Assembly (NCBI GenBank): GCA_021927905.1 | Contig: BLLK01000057.1 | Span: 310,001-374,000 of the forward strand | Source: Chaetoceros tenuissimus | Taxonomy: Eukaryota; Bacillariophyta; Thalassiosirophyceae; Chaetocerotales; Chaetocerotaceae | Direction of reading: 5' to 3' | Length of the DNA: 64,000 nt | In this document: piece after piece, positions 9,355-19,805 of the stretch | How the letters are laid out: the number at the start of each line of letters is the position of its first letter | Numbering within the stretch: the stretch's first letter is position 1 | Notes under the pieces: model-generated | Databases searched by the model: none | What the model was told of the DNA's origin: nothing | The model's input: only the letters and a program-made list of their open reading frames with translations | Made by a program: the position numbers and the translations under genes

Positions 9355-10653
9355 GGCCCGTTCTCTTAATGTATTTTCAGGTCTATTTTCAAGGTCTATT
9401 CAGGGTCTGACCGTCTGTCCTCTAAATAGACCTTGAAAATAGACTGAAAATAGACCTCGATTGGGGGTCAAAACAGGGGGTGATCGAGGTCTATTTCTGC
9501 TCTATTTTCGAGGTCTATTTTCTCAGCCCGCCCTACTTGACACAACTACAGCATTATCGTTCCTCTCCATACGAGTACGACAACAAGTCAAACCAACAAA
9601 CCACTTTGAACTTATTCAACAATAACATTTGATACTATCAATAAACAGTACACAAAATCGGTTCGACACACACAACTTTACCTAAGATATAGAAAAAAGG
9701 ACACTAAGTACTATTTTGGAGATGATGAACAAAGAAGCATGATGGTGCCTAGCTAGAGGTTGATTTTGGTGGTATCATCCATGTATGGGATCATTAGATT
9801 GTATAAGAACAAGAAAAGAAAATATCTAGGTTCAAGTGGTTGCCTTATAGTCATAATTTCAGATCTGTTCCTGGAAAGAAGTACCTTATCACTTTTCACA
9901 CAAGAAATTCGTTCCGTATTACCTAACACTGAAAACAATTGCTACTCTCCTCCAAGGTGTGAAAGGATTTCCATGTCCCTAGCAGAAGGAAATTCAAATT
10001 TGTGCTGAAAGGTTTTTGTCGCTTGTTTACTTTGACACAGAGAAAGTAGCTTATCATGCAAAATAACAAGGCAAGCAAAAATCGGATTGTTAGTTTTCCC
10101 ACTGGAAATTGTATCGTGAGCAAAAAGCAGTAGACTAGAAGACTAGGAAGTAGGTAATGCAGTGATATGATTGGCTCTTGATTTATTTGTATACTATGTA
10201 GTACGTACAGAACATATGTTTCTGTTGGTAGTGTGAAACCACGGAACAGAGGATGGATGGAGGAGGAGGATGGACGCGATAATCAGGGTAAAGGATCGGA
10301 CCACAATCAATAAAAATATTTGCAAACATGCTCAAATCTTTTAATCTCTTAGTAATTTTACTAACCACATCACTATAAAATTTATATTAGTATATGCTGT
10401 GTACCAAATATGTATAAGGTAGGATGAAATTGGAATTACTGTGAATCCTAATTTCTCTTCTGTATTTTTATTTCATTCATGACTGCTGAATTTGTTTATA
10501 ACATGAATAGTGTCCCCTTTTTGCAGTTGCAAATAGACCAGACGTGTACCCTCAATGGACAATTTTTGCTCTTTTTTTGGCTCTCAGGACAGACGGACAG
10601 ACCCTAAATAGACCGCGAAAATAGACCTCGAAAATACATTAAGAGAACGGGCC
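9355..10653. mobile_element. non-autonomous PIF/Harbinger-like element nested in hAT
   Basis: The two ends are inverted repeats of ~65 bp starting GGCCCGTTCTCTTAATG and running to the CCGTCTGTCC region. The trinucleotide TTA flanks both ends (9352-9354 and 10654-10656). A TTA target duplication with a GGCC start suggests the PIF/Harbinger group. The left end carries many copies of GGTCTATTTT in both orientations (9378-9530) and the right end a few, probable transposase-binding repeats. The interior (9540-10560) has only short open frames with no transposase motif that I recognise, so mobility would need an enzyme in trans. Confidence 0.75.
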
Positions 10654-10682
10654 TTATGATTATACTTAGTAAACTAAAACTA

Positions 10683-11992
10683 TTATTCTTCAGTCTTGCG
10701 CTTCTTCTTTTTCTTGTTCTTTTTCTTGTTGTCAACTACACCTGAGCGTCTCTTCTTCTCCACGCAAGCCTCACGTTGCTCCTGCTGTCTCTCAATATCT
10801 GCCTCGATTACATCATTCAAACCCCAATAATGCCTATTGAGTTTTAAATACATCAAAGATTCAAATGTGGATGGTTCCATCCTGAGTCTCTCTGCTGTAA
10901 GAACATGCTTACAGAGACTCCAAAGTCACTCTACTTCAGCTGCAGATCCCAAAATAAAACCAATATTTCCATAGATGTTGACATTGTTTCGCTCCATCAG
11001 TCTTTGTTCACGCAGTTGCTCCACCTTGTCCATGATATTATCATCCTCATCATCTTCATCATAATCATGAACCTCTTCATCTTCATCACTTCCACTACTA
11101 CCCTCGCTCTCACTTCCATCACTCTCACTGTCACTATCATCAATTTCCTCATCGTCATCATTACCAATACAAAAGTCAAGGCGCAAATGATCACACACAG
11201 CCTTTTCTGCTTCAGTCATTTGCTCAATCTGTCCACGTTGAATTTTTAGAACCCCATTTTCAAAATCCGCATTTGGATACAATGCAGTAAAGGAAGTTTT
11301 GATTCTTTTTGCTTCAAAGGTACATCCGTAAAACTTGGACGTTTCGTCTTCCTTCCCATCCTCAATTGTAGAAATCAATTCATCAAAGTAATCTCGGGTC
11401 TCCTCATAAGTCATGGCACGAGTTTGAACCACCTTCATGACAATATCCATCTCAACCATTTGTAGTAGATACTTCTCAACTTTCACAATGAATTCAGGTG
11501 AAGTCGTTCCTTTTAGATCAAACTCTCCATGATCATGCTTCACGAAAGGAAGAAATTCGTTTAGAACAACATAGGACTGAAGCATATCACGCTTACTAGA
11601 CAAGTAAATCCCTGGTCACAAGTAATTGGTTGCCCTCTATTCTTGCATAATTCTGCAGGTCTTGCACAGGTGCATAGGTGGCGCGTGATCTCTTTTACAT
11701 TTCCATTGGTCGATACGGAATGGGTTTCTTTTTCTACTTCCATGATTTCATGAACAACCTGCTTCTGGTAAGATTTAGTGCTGAGACCAGCAACCTTGTT
11801 CCAGAGTTCTCCTCCCTTCAAGTTGTTAAGTGCACAATCCATGCTATCATCATATGGGTAAGGTGAAAGGAGTTGCTGAATAGTTTTCTTCGGTATCTTT
11901 GGTGGAGACAACTTCTTCGGTGTAGACAGCTTACAAGAACTTGCTGGAAATTTCACAAGTCCTTTCTTATTTCTTGCACTTGCAGCATACAT
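10683..11992 (-). pseudogene. hAT-like transposase relic
   Basis: Minus-strand fragments of a hAT-type transposase. The amino part (11992 to ~11610) starts MYAASARNKKG and contains a CxC..C..C-like stretch. The carboxyl part (~11603-10683) has an acidic spacer and then the dimerisation-type end ...AEVE-stop-LWSLCKHVLTAE...FESLMYLKLNRHYWG and a Lys-rich tail. Three defects are visible: a frame change near 11605; absence of the ~300-residue catalytic core expected between the two parts; and an in-frame TGA at 10926 where the family usually has Arg. It lies in the hAT element with its carboxyl end towards the left terminus. It cannot encode an active enzyme. Confidence 0.75.
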
Positions 11993-12447
11993 TTTATTTT
12001 GATGAATTAAAATTTATGATTAAAGATAAGATTATTTATGAACAAGTTCTGATCCAATTTCTCTAAAAAAATTAAAAGGCACAAAAGATTGGAAGTATAC
12101 TGACATATACGTGATCTACGTCAGATCCATTTTATATATTCCGGAAGATATTATTTTAATTCTGTAAAAGTAATGTGAGTAGTTAAAAATTCTCTTGGAT
12201 ATATGGAAGAAATGAAGGTTGTTTCGGATCTTTTAAGTTACAACAATGCTGATCTACTAAGTGGACGAATTGAGTGGTGTCAATATCCATGACTAACTCA
12301 TCAATTCAAGTTGCAATATGAACCGATCTTTTCCCAATATGTATTGCAAAATCTGACAGTTACCCAATACGTATTGCAATACAATATTGGCAATATATTG
12401 TAATATTTTGCAACAGCAATAGTATTGGTTGCAACCCTGCTCTGAAG

Positions 12448-13293
12448 ACAATACTGAAGTTCAGCCGTGTATTTAGGTTAAAGATTTTCATGCAACCGAA
12501 GTTGCCTAAATACACGACTCGAACTGAAGTTGTCTGCCTGGTACTTCTGTACATGTCCGAGTTATGAAAAATCAAAGTTTTTAACAGTCCATTCCCATTT
12601 CAGTCCCAGTACCTTAAGAGAGGAGAATTTCAATTCCGTATGTGCCGTACAGATTTGAATGTTACTCTTTTTAAATAAGAGTGCTTATGTTTCTTCACCA
12701 ACGGCCAAAATCTGCTACAACGATCACAAAAAACTATTGCATGACCACATTTCTTCATAATTTTCATCAACATCCATTTTAAAACCTTTATTTACATTAC
12801 GAAACAAATGCACGAGAGCATACAAAAGGTATGAAAACAGCTATTTCTCTATATCTTGTTCCTACTTATGATTCTTTTTACTTCTATAGAATGCATGGAA
12901 AGAGGTTTGCTAGATGAAGTGCTTTGGAAGGAAGGAGCAAAGTTTGCGGAACGAATCAAGTCATTAACTAAGACGGTACATCATTTGCATCTGCATTGTA
13001 TCTGGTACACGCAAGAAACTTTTTGAAGGATCAAAGGAGAAGGATCAAAGGCGAAAAGGCAATTTTCTATGATTTGATTGATACGAACTGAATTCTTCCT
13101 GGACTTGTTGTTATTTGACGATGCTACTAAATAATCATGTCTCTATGCGCTTGGTAAGTGAAGTCATATTTTTCTATATTGCCTTTGATTTAGAAATCAT
13201 GGCTTATTCTAACATATCTTGTCTCTTTTCCTACCTTTTTGCTTCTTGCTTGCTATTGCGTTGTTTATTTGTTTCCGTTGAATCTTTGTGTTG
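12448..13293. other. intergenic
   Basis: No gene is supportable. 12445-12540 forms an imperfect palindrome: CGTGTATTTAGG at 12466-12477 pairs with CCTAAATACACG at 12505-12516 and the flanks partly pair too, so it could be a small foldback element. The rest is AT-rich without recognised features. Confidence 0.4.
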
Positions 13294-13297
13294 TCGT

Positions 13298-13561
13298 TAG
13301 ACGAATATTACTGTGAAGCATTGGATTTGGTACATAATTAGAGTGTCCATGACATAGTGGGTATCACTATTGTATTGGGTCACGGATAGAGGATCAACGG
13401 CTCGAGGCTGGTTGAAGCTATGGATCGGCAGATCACAGACGCACTTTTAGGTGATATCATAATTACTTTAACTACTGATTGAACAAGGCTCCGATCTATC
13501 AATTACACTATCAATATAAGCTCTAGCTGTATTTCAGGTTCATTACAGCAGAATTCATCTA
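13298..13561 (+). repeat. left terminal direct repeat (LTR) of LARD-like element
   Basis: 264 bp, identical to 19163-19426 except at one base (CAATATAAG here, CAACATAAG there), a spot that reads as a possible TATA-like box. No hammerhead ribozyme core was found in it, which argues against a retrozyme. Confidence 0.75.
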
Positions 13562-13836
13562 GTTTATCAGACCCAATAAGAGTTTGATTGTGTGTTTGAT
13601 GAGGAGGAGCTGGAAAAGCTTAGTTTGACCCTTCAAGAAGAAGGAATCTCCATCCGTTGGGATGCATGCTTGGAATTGTGTTTTCAGGCATAGGAGTTGG
13701 TTAGAAAATAAAGAAAATACTTAGGTACAGTTTCTGACAGTGTTATTATTGTCCGAATATTGTTTAACTAATAGATGGATCCGGAGGTATCACTGGCACG
13801 CAAAGGTGTTGAAGTGAAAACTTGTCCATGAGTGGT

Positions 13837-14081
13837 GAGGATGACGAGCTAGCAATAGCAAGAAGGTGGATTTTAGTCCCCAAGCCCTGCCCTTTGGGCA
13901 CCAACACGGGGTGTTTAGGTTCATGCAGAACCGCCGCGTTTAGTACGTGTGTAGCCTTAGCTAGGCAAAAGAGGTAGGCCTGATCAACCTACAAGGGAGG
14001 CGATTAGTTGTTGGCTCGCCACATGTGTTATCAGCATGATTCCCATGAGACAAGCTACGGGTGCAAGTCCCTGTCATCCTC
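13837..14081 (+). ncRNA. candidate structured RNA closed by a 9-bp long-range stem
   Basis: GAGGATGAC (13837-13845) is perfectly complementary to GTCATCCTC (14073-14081), with GGT/ACC able to extend the helix across a bulge. The enclosed ~227 nt contain compact hairpins: TGCCC-TTT-GGGCA, GGTTC-ATGCA-GAACC and GGCGA...TCGCC. A T-arm-like hairpin with loop TGCAAGT sits directly before the 3' strand of the closing helix, as in tRNA-like domains. It is more GC-rich than its surroundings and lies in the leader of the LARD-like element. It was folded by eye, with no match to a known family. Confidence 0.35.
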
Positions 14082-14122
14082 CTCTCACCTGGTAAATTCT
14101 CACCATTTTAATATATGACAAT

Positions 14123-14160
14123 CCACTTAGAAAGTGGTTACTATACCAAGGGTAGTATAG
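14123..14160 (+). ncRNA. two adjacent hairpins in the LARD-like leader
   Basis: CCACTT-AGA-AAGTGG (14123-14137) is followed by CTATAC-N8-GTATAG (14141-14160). Both stems are perfect 6-bp helices separated by three bases. Confidence 0.35.
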
Positions 14161-14190
14161 GCGCGCAAATGTAGCTTTTGGCTTTATGAC

Positions 14191-14725
14191 GTGGGATGGA
14201 CCCACATAGCGTGCGAGAGGATACAAGATATCTTTGTGATATTAGTATTTACAACATTAAATCTACATTGGGAAGAGCCCATGTAGCGTGTTATAAAGAT
14301 ACACGTAAATTGGAAATTCAGTGATACATGTGGTATCATTCAAAGTTGAAATATAAAGCATAGAAGAGTCTACACGAAAGGACACATGGTACTTCGTAGT
14401 TTATCATGACACGTAGCCGTTTTACTTCCAAATTGATTGCTTTACTCACTCTAGATTTTATCAAGAAGTTTTACTTCGTATCACAGGAACGATACACTGA
14501 TAGCCTTCAGGCTGCGTACATTGGGAAGAGCCCATGTAGCGTGTATAGGGACACACGCAAAGTAAAAATGCAACGATACTCGCAGTATCATTTAAAGTTG
14601 AAGAGTAAAGCAAGATGAGGTCTTTTATAGAAATCACGAAAGGCCAAGTGGCACTTGTAGCAAGGTGAAAGTAGCTGTTTCACAACTAAATTGTTTGCTT
14701 TACTCACTCAACCTTTTACAGATTA
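14191..14725 (+). repeat. tandem ~253-bp units with conserved hairpins
   Basis: Units begin at ~14190 (partial), 14267 and 14520. Each opens with a 4-5 bp hairpin and then AGCGTG: GTGGG-ATGGA-CCCAC in unit 1, TGGG-AAGAG-CCCA in units 2 and 3. Units 2 and 3 then have CGTGT/ACACG (extended to GCGTGT/ACACGC in unit 3) and GATAC-loop-GTATC with different loops (ATGTG, TCGCA). Later, both share AAAGTTGAA, a TAAAGCA block and TTGCTTTACTCACTC. Flanking bases drift while pairing is kept, which suggests selection on RNA structure. Confidence 0.55.
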
Positions 14726-17030
14726 GTGAGATTGGAGATTAAGTATTCCGTAGCCAGAAGAAGTTTATTACTTTACATTTATCATGTCTTATACTTTTAG
14801 CTCCTCAAATCAAAATGGGGGAAAGGATAATGACAGAAAAATTTATTGGCTTATGTGCTCATAGCAGAGCGATGAACGACGAGAGTATTTCTGCGGCATA
14901 GAGAATTTTAGCGATTGCATTGATCATTTCGATTCTCGGTCCAAAGATATTAATATATTTCGCGTTCAAAATATAAGCATTCACCCTTGTAGAGTATTGA
15001 GTAATAGATTTGCACAGTCAAATTGCATGCATGAGGAAAAATTCAGATGTTTCCTATGCAGATGACATTTAAAGGAAATGAGAAGATCGTCATCTTCCAT
15101 AGTAGCAGAGGCAAAGGCAAAGGCAAATTATGACATTTGGTCATGGTAACTATTCCGGGTTATGAGTTGCTGCTGATTATTCATACATTTCATTTATTAT
15201 TCATCTCACAAACTGTTCGATAGAGTAGTAGAAGAACTAGTCATAGTTCCAAACTGTTGCATGTGACAGCAAATTTGTGTAGACAAGATAGCATATGTTG
15301 CTAATTGGTCCAGCATCTTTCCATGTACGCTGAATAAGTACAGGATACACGATGGCATCACGTCCATAGAAACATGTATCGCTGACAAGCAGTGGTCAAG
15401 AGAGGGGCAGAGTATACACCTAGGTTGTATTGATATTGTTGAAGGCAGAGACATACCATTGTCTGTTCCATGCCATATTGTTAAATGTTCATAAAAATTT
15501 TGAGAACTCAAATTAGTGAAGGGTATAGTATCCCAAACGAATGAAGAATGGTGTGGCGTATCATGTGTCAACATGGCCATATCTCGGTATGAATATTGTA
15601 ATGGAGAGTCCGATCGTGGGAGAATGAGTTTGCTCATCTACGGGGACTCACATGTCGTTGTTTGAAATTATGAGCGTGTTCCTAAAAGGGGAATAGCATT
15701 TGTAATGTGCAGTGTCTTGACTCTACATGAAGTGGGGGAATTGATAGAGAAATGATGCTCTGGTTGGGAGAAGTTTATGATACCCTTTTATTCATTTGTA
15801 TATCGGACTACAAGACTTGTATGATTCAGAAGAGTCGATGGATTTTGATATATTTATTTCGTTTGGTTGTTTTATCGATGAAAGCACATGTCAAGAGTGA
15901 CGAGTGTGGTAGTGATATATTTCCATAGTTGGAATATTGTTTTGGTGACAAGCAGGTTCTGTTTTAAGTCAAATGGCAACTTGTATCATGTCAATAGAAG
16001 GCAGTCACTCAATACTCAATGTTGTATGCACTTGGTTCCGCATTAATCGTGGTAATTAGGACATGAAGATGCAACTTGTTTGGTCGTCAGAAGGCGTATG
16101 GATATACCGTTCATGGTTTATTTCTTTATGAATGTATTGTCTTGGTGCAGATATGACTTGGATGTCTCATCACCACATGATTTCGTCGAAGGATTTCAAG
16201 GGAATGAATTACGCTGTGGGATAAATGCTTTTCCCAAATTCCGTTTTATAAGATTATCGAAGAATGAAAAGATTCCAGTGAAAATTTCATTTGGATTGAG
16301 AGATAAGATTATGGAGTTGTTCCGTATTGCGATGTAATTGTCTATGAGTGTAAATGTGAAATTTCGTATGTGCTAAGGCGTTTATGAATGCACATAGCGA
16401 CGTGCATAACTTGCAGATGAGTTGTTTTCATTTTGAAGAAGAAAACGTTTGTGACCTTGATAGATTGAGGTATTGATCTGGAAATATGTCTGTCAACAGC
16501 TTTTGTGGTATTTGAGTCTAAATATCCTATGAGTTCGAAACTAAGGAGATTTCCAAGCGTGGAGCACGTACCAACGAGGAATTGTCGTCACCATCAAGAT
16601 ATCAAATTAGGAAAGCATTGAATATGGTAATGCTCTCCATACGGTATAGTGCATATCAATCAAAGCAGATGATCTGGATTTTATTATTACATCATGATAT
16701 TACTCAACAAACAGATGTTGAATTCATTATTTTATAGGTTCAAGATATTCAGCTAACTCGCCAATTTCAGGCTTGAGGGAGAAGAAATTGGATACTGCAG
16801 TGTGTGATAGCGTTCACACCTGGTTCAAGCCTTCTTTGCCGAGTAACTATTGCAACGTTTACTTTTGTGTGCCGATGTGTGCCGAAGAATTACTGCCAAG
16901 TTTACGTAAAGGACATGCCGGATAATATGCCAAATGCAGAAGCATCTCAAATGAGTGGAATTGTCGTGGCTTCGAATGAGTGGATTTATTCCTATCCTGT
17001 AGTGTCTAATAAATAGTTGCATGCAAGGAA

Positions 17031-17127
17031 GATGGCTCCAGTGGGTATCTCAATGAAGATACAAGATGCCGACCATGAGAAGGTGGCTCCATTGGGTATC
17101 TTGAGTAGATAAATTATGCCAACCATG
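17031..17127 (+). repeat. 51-bp direct repeat, two units, each with a hairpin
   Basis: Units share G(A/G)TGGCTCCA(G/T)TGGGTATCT at the start and ATGCC(G/A)ACCATG at the end. In each, the middle folds with different bases: GTATCT-CAATGA-AGATAC in the first and TATCT-TGAGT-AGATA in the second. Confidence 0.5.
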
Positions 17128-17206
17128 CTAGATACTTGAAGAACAGGTGGAATCCCATGTCGAATTTGCTACTTCATCCAGCTGTGCATTGATTGACTAG
17201 CCGAAG

Positions 17207-17340
17207 TGGATGCTAGATATGCCATAGATATGCAAGGTGTGATAAGCATGATCCTCAAAGTGTGATAAGTATTTGGATGCTAGATATGCCATAGATATGC
17301 AAGGCGTGATAAGCATGATCCTCAAAGTGTGATAAGTATT
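17207..17340 (+). repeat. 67-bp tandem repeat, two units
   Basis: Units 17207-17273 and 17274-17340 both read GGATGCTAGATATGCC ... GTGTGATAAGTATT and differ at about one base. They lie in the non-coding interior of the LARD-like element. Confidence 0.8.
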
Positions 17341-19162
17341 CATTGTCAAATTGCATGTTTGTTGCTTTATTAATTTGGTGTCAAGGTTGCACTTTAGCGG
17401 TTGTAGTATGGAGCTGCAACGACTATGTTATTACCATCACAGGTGTGTGATAAATATAATGGATTGCATTCGAAGGGAGAAGCATACCTGAGGTTGCAAT
17501 GGTGACATCATAGTGTAATGACTTGAAAAGGGATAAGTATACCCGAGATTGAATGACACTAATGTATGCCCGTCGTAGGAGGTTCGAAATGATAGTCTCT
17601 TGTTGAAATAGAATAAATCGGAGGTGATAGTCATCTTGTTGTAGTAGATTGAAGATCCGAGTCGGGGTCACAGTATCAAGTGTGCTTTCGAAGTATTCAT
17701 AGAGTTGTACACAGAACCGGATTGTACAAAGAATTTGCATTGGACTCAAGCGAGACTAGGTGTTGGTTTTGTTATTGCATGTGCTGGTACCGAGGGTTGA
17801 GTATGCGTTCCATAGCATGCCTGACAGCAGCATGGCTTAGGGGAGATGGGATATTCATATCATATTGTCTGAAAGTGAGTTCCCTATTGCAGCTGATAGT
17901 ACTGTATATGAATGGAACATTGCAGCTGGTAGTCGAATTATCGCCCAATAGATGGTGAAAGGTGTAAGAGGACGACTACACATTATTGTTTTAGTAACAG
18001 GGACGTAGATACCAATTGAAAGAGTAGACGTGTGTCATTAGCAGTTATTACAGGGACAGGTATAGGTATAGTAGAAATTATAGGTTTGTCCCATTAGAAT
18101 ACAACTTGCGAAACTTTAGGTGGCTACTATGTAGCACGAAGCATAGAAACGAATAGAGCCTTATGACATAGCAGTGAATTGAAGGCTGATCTAGTTCAAG
18201 AAAGAAATGTTTAGGTCTGCGTTTTACGGGGACTTGAGAATATGTGATACCAGGATAGATATGAAATGGCTACTGGTATAGACTATGATTGTACGGATTG
18301 AAATAGGTCCTTGGTTGTGCAGTAATACGGGTAATAGCGCAAGAGTACATATGATAAATTTGGTAGAACCATGAACACGATATGAACAATGGAAGATAGT
18401 ACATGCTTCCTGAAGTGACAAGGCGATTATCCAAGGTTTGGAATGTCGAATTTGATTTATATTATGAAGCAGTTGGTTATGTCTAACGCATGTGACGTCT
18501 TGACGAGACTTACAATTTTAATTAACAGTGAACAGATGTGCAACTCAAAAGGTTAGAATGTGTTGCAGACATGGAGGTAGAGAAAATATTGTTTCTCCAG
18601 TGTGAAATCACGACATGAATGTAAGAACAATGCTTGGAACAGCTTTAGTTTGAGGTGTTATTGCGATCATTGGAAATGGAAATTATTGAGATATTAGTTA
18701 TCAGAAGAAAAGTCAGCTTTCACAATTAGGTGTACGGCATGGTCCTGATATATGAATACGTGAGAACTGGGGATAGTTCTGAGGCCCTACTATTGTAAAA
18801 GACTATAGGCAATCCAAGGAGGATCAGTAAATGCCTAGCTATGCGAGCGGGTCTATGAGGACATAGTAGTGGTTGCAACGAAAGGAATAGTAAAATCAGG
18901 ATCATAGTGGATGCTACATCTTTGCTGTATCGATAAAGATCATTATTGGAAGTTGTATAGGCAACAATGACAGATTATTGAAGTAAGTATATGCTCAAAG
19001 TGAATAGAGTCGAAAATGACAGTGACGCAATTGCAAGAATTGCAGCGTAGGTTCTTCTGAAACCAGGTCGGGATATAGAAGCAACGATACAGAATATGAT
19101 GCTGGTATAATATTCAAGATACAAACTCATACCTTAAGGTAGGGTGATGTGTTTGCGGGGAC

Positions 19163-19426
19163 TAGACGAATATTACTGTGAAGCATTGGATTTGGTACAT
19201 AATTAGAGTGTCCATGACATAGTGGGTATCACTATTGTATTGGGTCACGGATAGAGGATCAACGGCTCGAGGCTGGTTGAAGCTATGGATCGGCAGATCA
19301 CAGACGCACTTTTAGGTGATATCATAATTACTTTAACTACTGATTGAACAAGGCTCCGATCTATCAATTACACTATCAACATAAGCTCTAGCTGTATTTC
19401 AGGTTCATTACAGCAGAATTCATCTA
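19163..19426 (+). repeat. right terminal direct repeat (LTR) of LARD-like element
   Basis: 264 bp, one mismatch to the left repeat, followed by TCGT, the presumed target duplication. It ends only 180 bp before duplicated block B. Confidence 0.75.
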
Positions 19427-19686
19427 TCGTTGCGTCTATATTAAAAAACGTAAACACGAATAAAATAAAGAGAGAAAAATCAACCAAAATACAGTTTTCC
19501 AGCTGTGTATTTTAATAAAACTGAGATTTTTCAAAACTCGGCATATACAGCTACAAAACAGGATTTCTGGAGTCAATAGCTGTCTATGACGTTTTGACTC
19601 TGCCAAAAGTTGAGATCAAGAAGAGATCCGTTGGGTCCCTGTGCACAGATGTTTTGACAGCCGACAGATTTAAGCCATAGCCATCA

Positions 19687-19718
19687 TTGGAAGCCATTGG
19701 AAGCCGCTGGAACACACA
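19687..19718 (+). promoter_or_regulatory. triple 10-bp TGGAAGCC promoter motif, LRR1B
   Basis: Identical to the LRR1A motif, and again ~90 bases before the start codon. Confidence 0.55.
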
Positions 19719-19805
19719 TAGATTTCACATCTCATCACCTTCTATCCCGTTTGATTATTCTTTTCCCATAAAAAATCAAAACACGGAAAGAAGACATCAA
19801 TCATA

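Larger units (their letters stand above)
9209..12439. mobile_element. hAT-type DNA transposon, degenerate, with exact ends
   Basis: Terminal inverted repeats CAGGGTTGCAACCAAT (16 bp perfect at the two ends) bound the element. The 8-bp sequence CTCTGAAG occurs immediately outside both ends (9201-9208 and 12440-12447). CAGGG termini and an 8-bp target duplication are diagnostic for the hAT superfamily. The ends continue into GCAATA-rich subterminal repeats. Inside, on the minus strand, lies a broken hAT-like transposase (10683-11992). A separate element of 1,299 bp is inserted at 9355-10653. Without it the hAT copy is about 1.9 kb. Confidence 0.85.
13298..19426 (+). mobile_element. LARD-like non-coding LTR element
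   Basis: Two direct repeats of 264 bp (13298-13561 and 19163-19426) differ at one position and bound 5.6 kb. TCGT occurs just outside both ends (13294-13297 and 19427-19430), consistent with a target duplication and integration as one unit. The repeat starts TAGACGAA and ends TTCATCTA, an imperfect inverted pair, instead of TG...CA. Just inside the 5' repeat, GTTTATCAGACCC shares TATCAGA with a tRNA-iMet primer site, a weak match. Just before the 3' repeat is a GCGGGGAC stretch. No open frame above 143 codons exists inside and none resembles gag, protease, RT, RNase H or integrase. With repeats this young, decay cannot explain the loss, so I infer a large non-coding derivative moved in trans. 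Orientation is assigned from the hairpin-rich leader and is tentative. Confidence 0.65.

Noticed and set aside
9753-10123. Short frames within the Harbinger-like element as a transposase
   Set aside because: All are below 85 codons and none shows a DDE or Myb-like motif.
10905-11249. 114-codon plus-strand open frame rich in Ile/Thr
   Set aside because: It is the shadow of the acidic Asp/Glu/Ser run of the transposase relic on the other strand.
13298-13561. Terminal repeat as a retrozyme (hammerhead-bearing LTR)
   Set aside because: No CTGANGA...GAAA hammerhead core in the repeat, and the element is far longer than retrozymes.
14041-14090. Genuine tRNA gene at the T-arm-like hairpin
   Set aside because: The T-stem pairs for only three bases, and no D-arm or anticodon arm of normal size fits between the two strands of the closing helix.
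15206-15637. 143-codon minus-strand open frame inside the LARD-like element
   Set aside because: No motif, no recognisable family, composition like antisense noise, and it lies in structured non-coding repeat DNA.
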